This document shows, piece by piece, positions 6,675-7,423 of a stretch of DNA of 7,423 nucleotides. The DNA comes from an uncultured Blautia sp. (GTDB lineage: Bacteria; Bacillota; Clostridia; Lachnospirales; Lachnospiraceae). How positions within the stretch are numbered: position 1 is the stretch's first letter; each line of letters begins with the position of its first letter. The stretch is taken from NCBI GenBank assembly GCA_934402155.1, contig CAKRTP010000088.1, forward strand, positions 1-7,423, in the 5' to 3' direction. The notes beneath the pieces were generated by a model. The model searched no databases. It saw only the letters and a program-made list of their open reading frames with translations, and had not been told where the DNA came from. Both the position numbers and the translations under genes were made by a program.

Positions 6675-7349
6675 ATGATTGGATTTTATGATTATACAGT
6701 AGTGTTGACGTACATAAGCCTGGTCTCTTCGATCCTGGGCATGTTTTGTGCAATAGACGGGAAACTGCCGTTTGCAGTATTCTGTCTTGCATTTTCCGGA
6801 TTATGTGATATGTTTGACGGCAAAATTGCCAGAACCAAGAAGAACAGGACAGATGATGAGAAATCTTTTGGAATTCAGATAGATTCACTCTGCGATATTG
6901 TCTGCTTCGGGATCTTTCCCATCATTCTCGGATATAAACTTGGTATGTGCAGAATATACAGTATTGTGATCCTTGCATTTTACGGAGTGGCAGGAGTGAT
7001 CCGTCTGGCATATTTTAATGTTATGGAAGCCAGAAGACAGAGTGAGACAGATGAAAACCGCAAATATTATCAGGGTCTTCCGATTACCTCCATGTCCGTG
7101 ATCATGCCGCTTCTGTTTGTTGTTTCTGTATTCTTTCCGGGATTCAGATATTTTCTTGGATGTCTTCATGTGGCAATGCTTCTGGTAGGCTTTCTTTTTA
7201 TTTTTAATTTTCGCTTCAGGAAACCGACAAACCAGGAGCTGGTTGTTCTTGTATCAGTTGTTGGAATCGCAGTTCTGTTTATCCTGTTTTATAAGGAAGG
7301 CTGGTGGACAAAATACGGCCTTCGAATGCGTAGATTAAGGGGAGTGTAA
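6675..7349 (+). CDS. pssA: CDP-alcohol phosphatidyltransferase, probably CDP-diacylglycerol-serine O-phosphatidyltransferase
   Basis: Integral membrane enzyme of 224 aa that would transfer the phosphatidyl group of CDP-diacylglycerol to serine, releasing CMP and giving phosphatidylserine. The CDP-alcohol transferase signature is complete: D45-x2-D48-G49-x2-A52-R53-x12-G66-x3-D70-x3-D74. The four aspartates bind the metal ions and the last is the proposed base. The spacing between AR and G is 12 residues rather than the usual 8 or 9, because of an extra charged stretch (TKKNRTDDEKSF). Further membrane helices follow (about 79-90, 96-114, 137-155, 159-176, 188-206), and the tail is basic. The serine specificity is inferred from the wording DSLCDIVCFGIFP, which resembles class II PssA proteins, and from the probable decarboxylase gene next to it. 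PgsA or another family member is the alternative. AGGGAG at 6661-6666 lies 8 bases before the ATG. It follows the flippase-domain gene after 47 bases. Confidence 0.85.
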   Translation: MIGFYDYTVVLTYISLVSSILGMFCAIDGKLPFAVFCLAFSGLCDMFDGKIARTKKNRTDDEKSFGIQIDSLCDIVCFGIFPIILGYKLGMCRIYSIVILAFYGVAGVIRLAYFNVMEARRQSETDENRKYYQGLPITSMSVIMPLLFVVSVFFPGFRYFLGCLHVAMLLVGFLFIFNFRFRKPTNQELVVLVSVVGIAVLFILFYKEGWWTKYGLRMRRLRGV

Positions 7350-7353
7350 GCTT

Positions 7354-7423
7354 ATGCGATATACAGCAGATCGTGAGGGGCATAAATGGCAGGAGAATAA
7401 CGGCCAGGACAGACTTCTGGAGA
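7354..7423 (+). CDS. psd: Probable phosphatidylserine decarboxylase, N-terminal fragment cut by the window end
   Basis: The ATG at 7354 is 4 bases after the pssA stop and has a strong site AAGGGGAG at 7337-7344, so a translated and probably coupled gene starts here. Only 23 codons are in the window, beginning MRYTADREGHKW and ending GQDRLLE. A short polar start followed by G-(Q/K)-D-(R/K)-LL is how I recall many clostridial phosphatidylserine decarboxylase proenzymes beginning (…GQDRLLxFLYGTxxGR…). The gene order pssA-psd is also common in Gram-positive bacteria. The enzyme would cleave itself to form a pyruvoyl group and convert phosphatidylserine to phosphatidylethanolamine. The defining self-cleavage motif (LGST/GGST type) is outside the window, so the call depends mostly on context. 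Confidence 0.6.
   Translation, partial: MRYTADREGHKWQENNGQDRLLE

Noticed and set aside
1..7423. tRNA, rRNA, CRISPR array, insertion sequence ends, attachment site or riboswitch
   Set aside because: No tandem spaced repeats, transposase fragments or recognisable RNA folds were seen on either strand, and the intergenic spaces are too short for most of them.

Overview
The window looks like chromosomal DNA of a gut-type Clostridia bacterium, most likely Lachnospiraceae (Blautia / Dorea / Mediterraneibacter-like). This is inferred from the moderately AT-rich composition, the strong AGGAG-type ribosome sites, the protein sequence flavour and the gene content. No marker gene is present that would fix the genus. 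All genes are on the + strand and tightly packed. No RNA gene, insertion sequence, CRISPR array or other sign of a mobile element was seen, and the longest gene-free stretch is about 200 bases.

Region 1 (1-2423) is the end of a carbohydrate operon. It holds the last 49 codons of a CUT1-type sugar ABC transporter permease, then, 36 bases later, a complete GH36 alpha-galactosidase with both catalytic aspartates. A strong intrinsic terminator closes the operon. The two gene products would import raffinose/melibiose-type alpha-galactosides and split them in the cytoplasm.

Region 2 (2424-4806) is a promoter region followed by pcrA, the essential UvrD/Rep-family DNA helicase. It is complete, with all SF1A motifs and the C-terminal Tudor-like domain. 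The likely pcrA -10 element sits at the centre of an imperfect inverted repeat, which could be an operator.

Region 3 (4845-7423, running off the end) is a membrane-lipid operon behind a well-formed extended -10 promoter. It encodes a PAP2-superfamily membrane protein with degenerate motifs, a stand-alone MprF-type flippase-domain membrane protein, a class II CDP-alcohol phosphatidyltransferase (probably phosphatidylserine synthase), and the first 23 codons of what is most likely phosphatidylserine decarboxylase. PssA and Psd together make phosphatidylethanolamine from CDP-diacylglycerol and serine. The first two proteins may remodel or translocate the lipid products, which is inference from gene order. 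This cluster is the most interesting part of the window. The rest is ordinary core genome.
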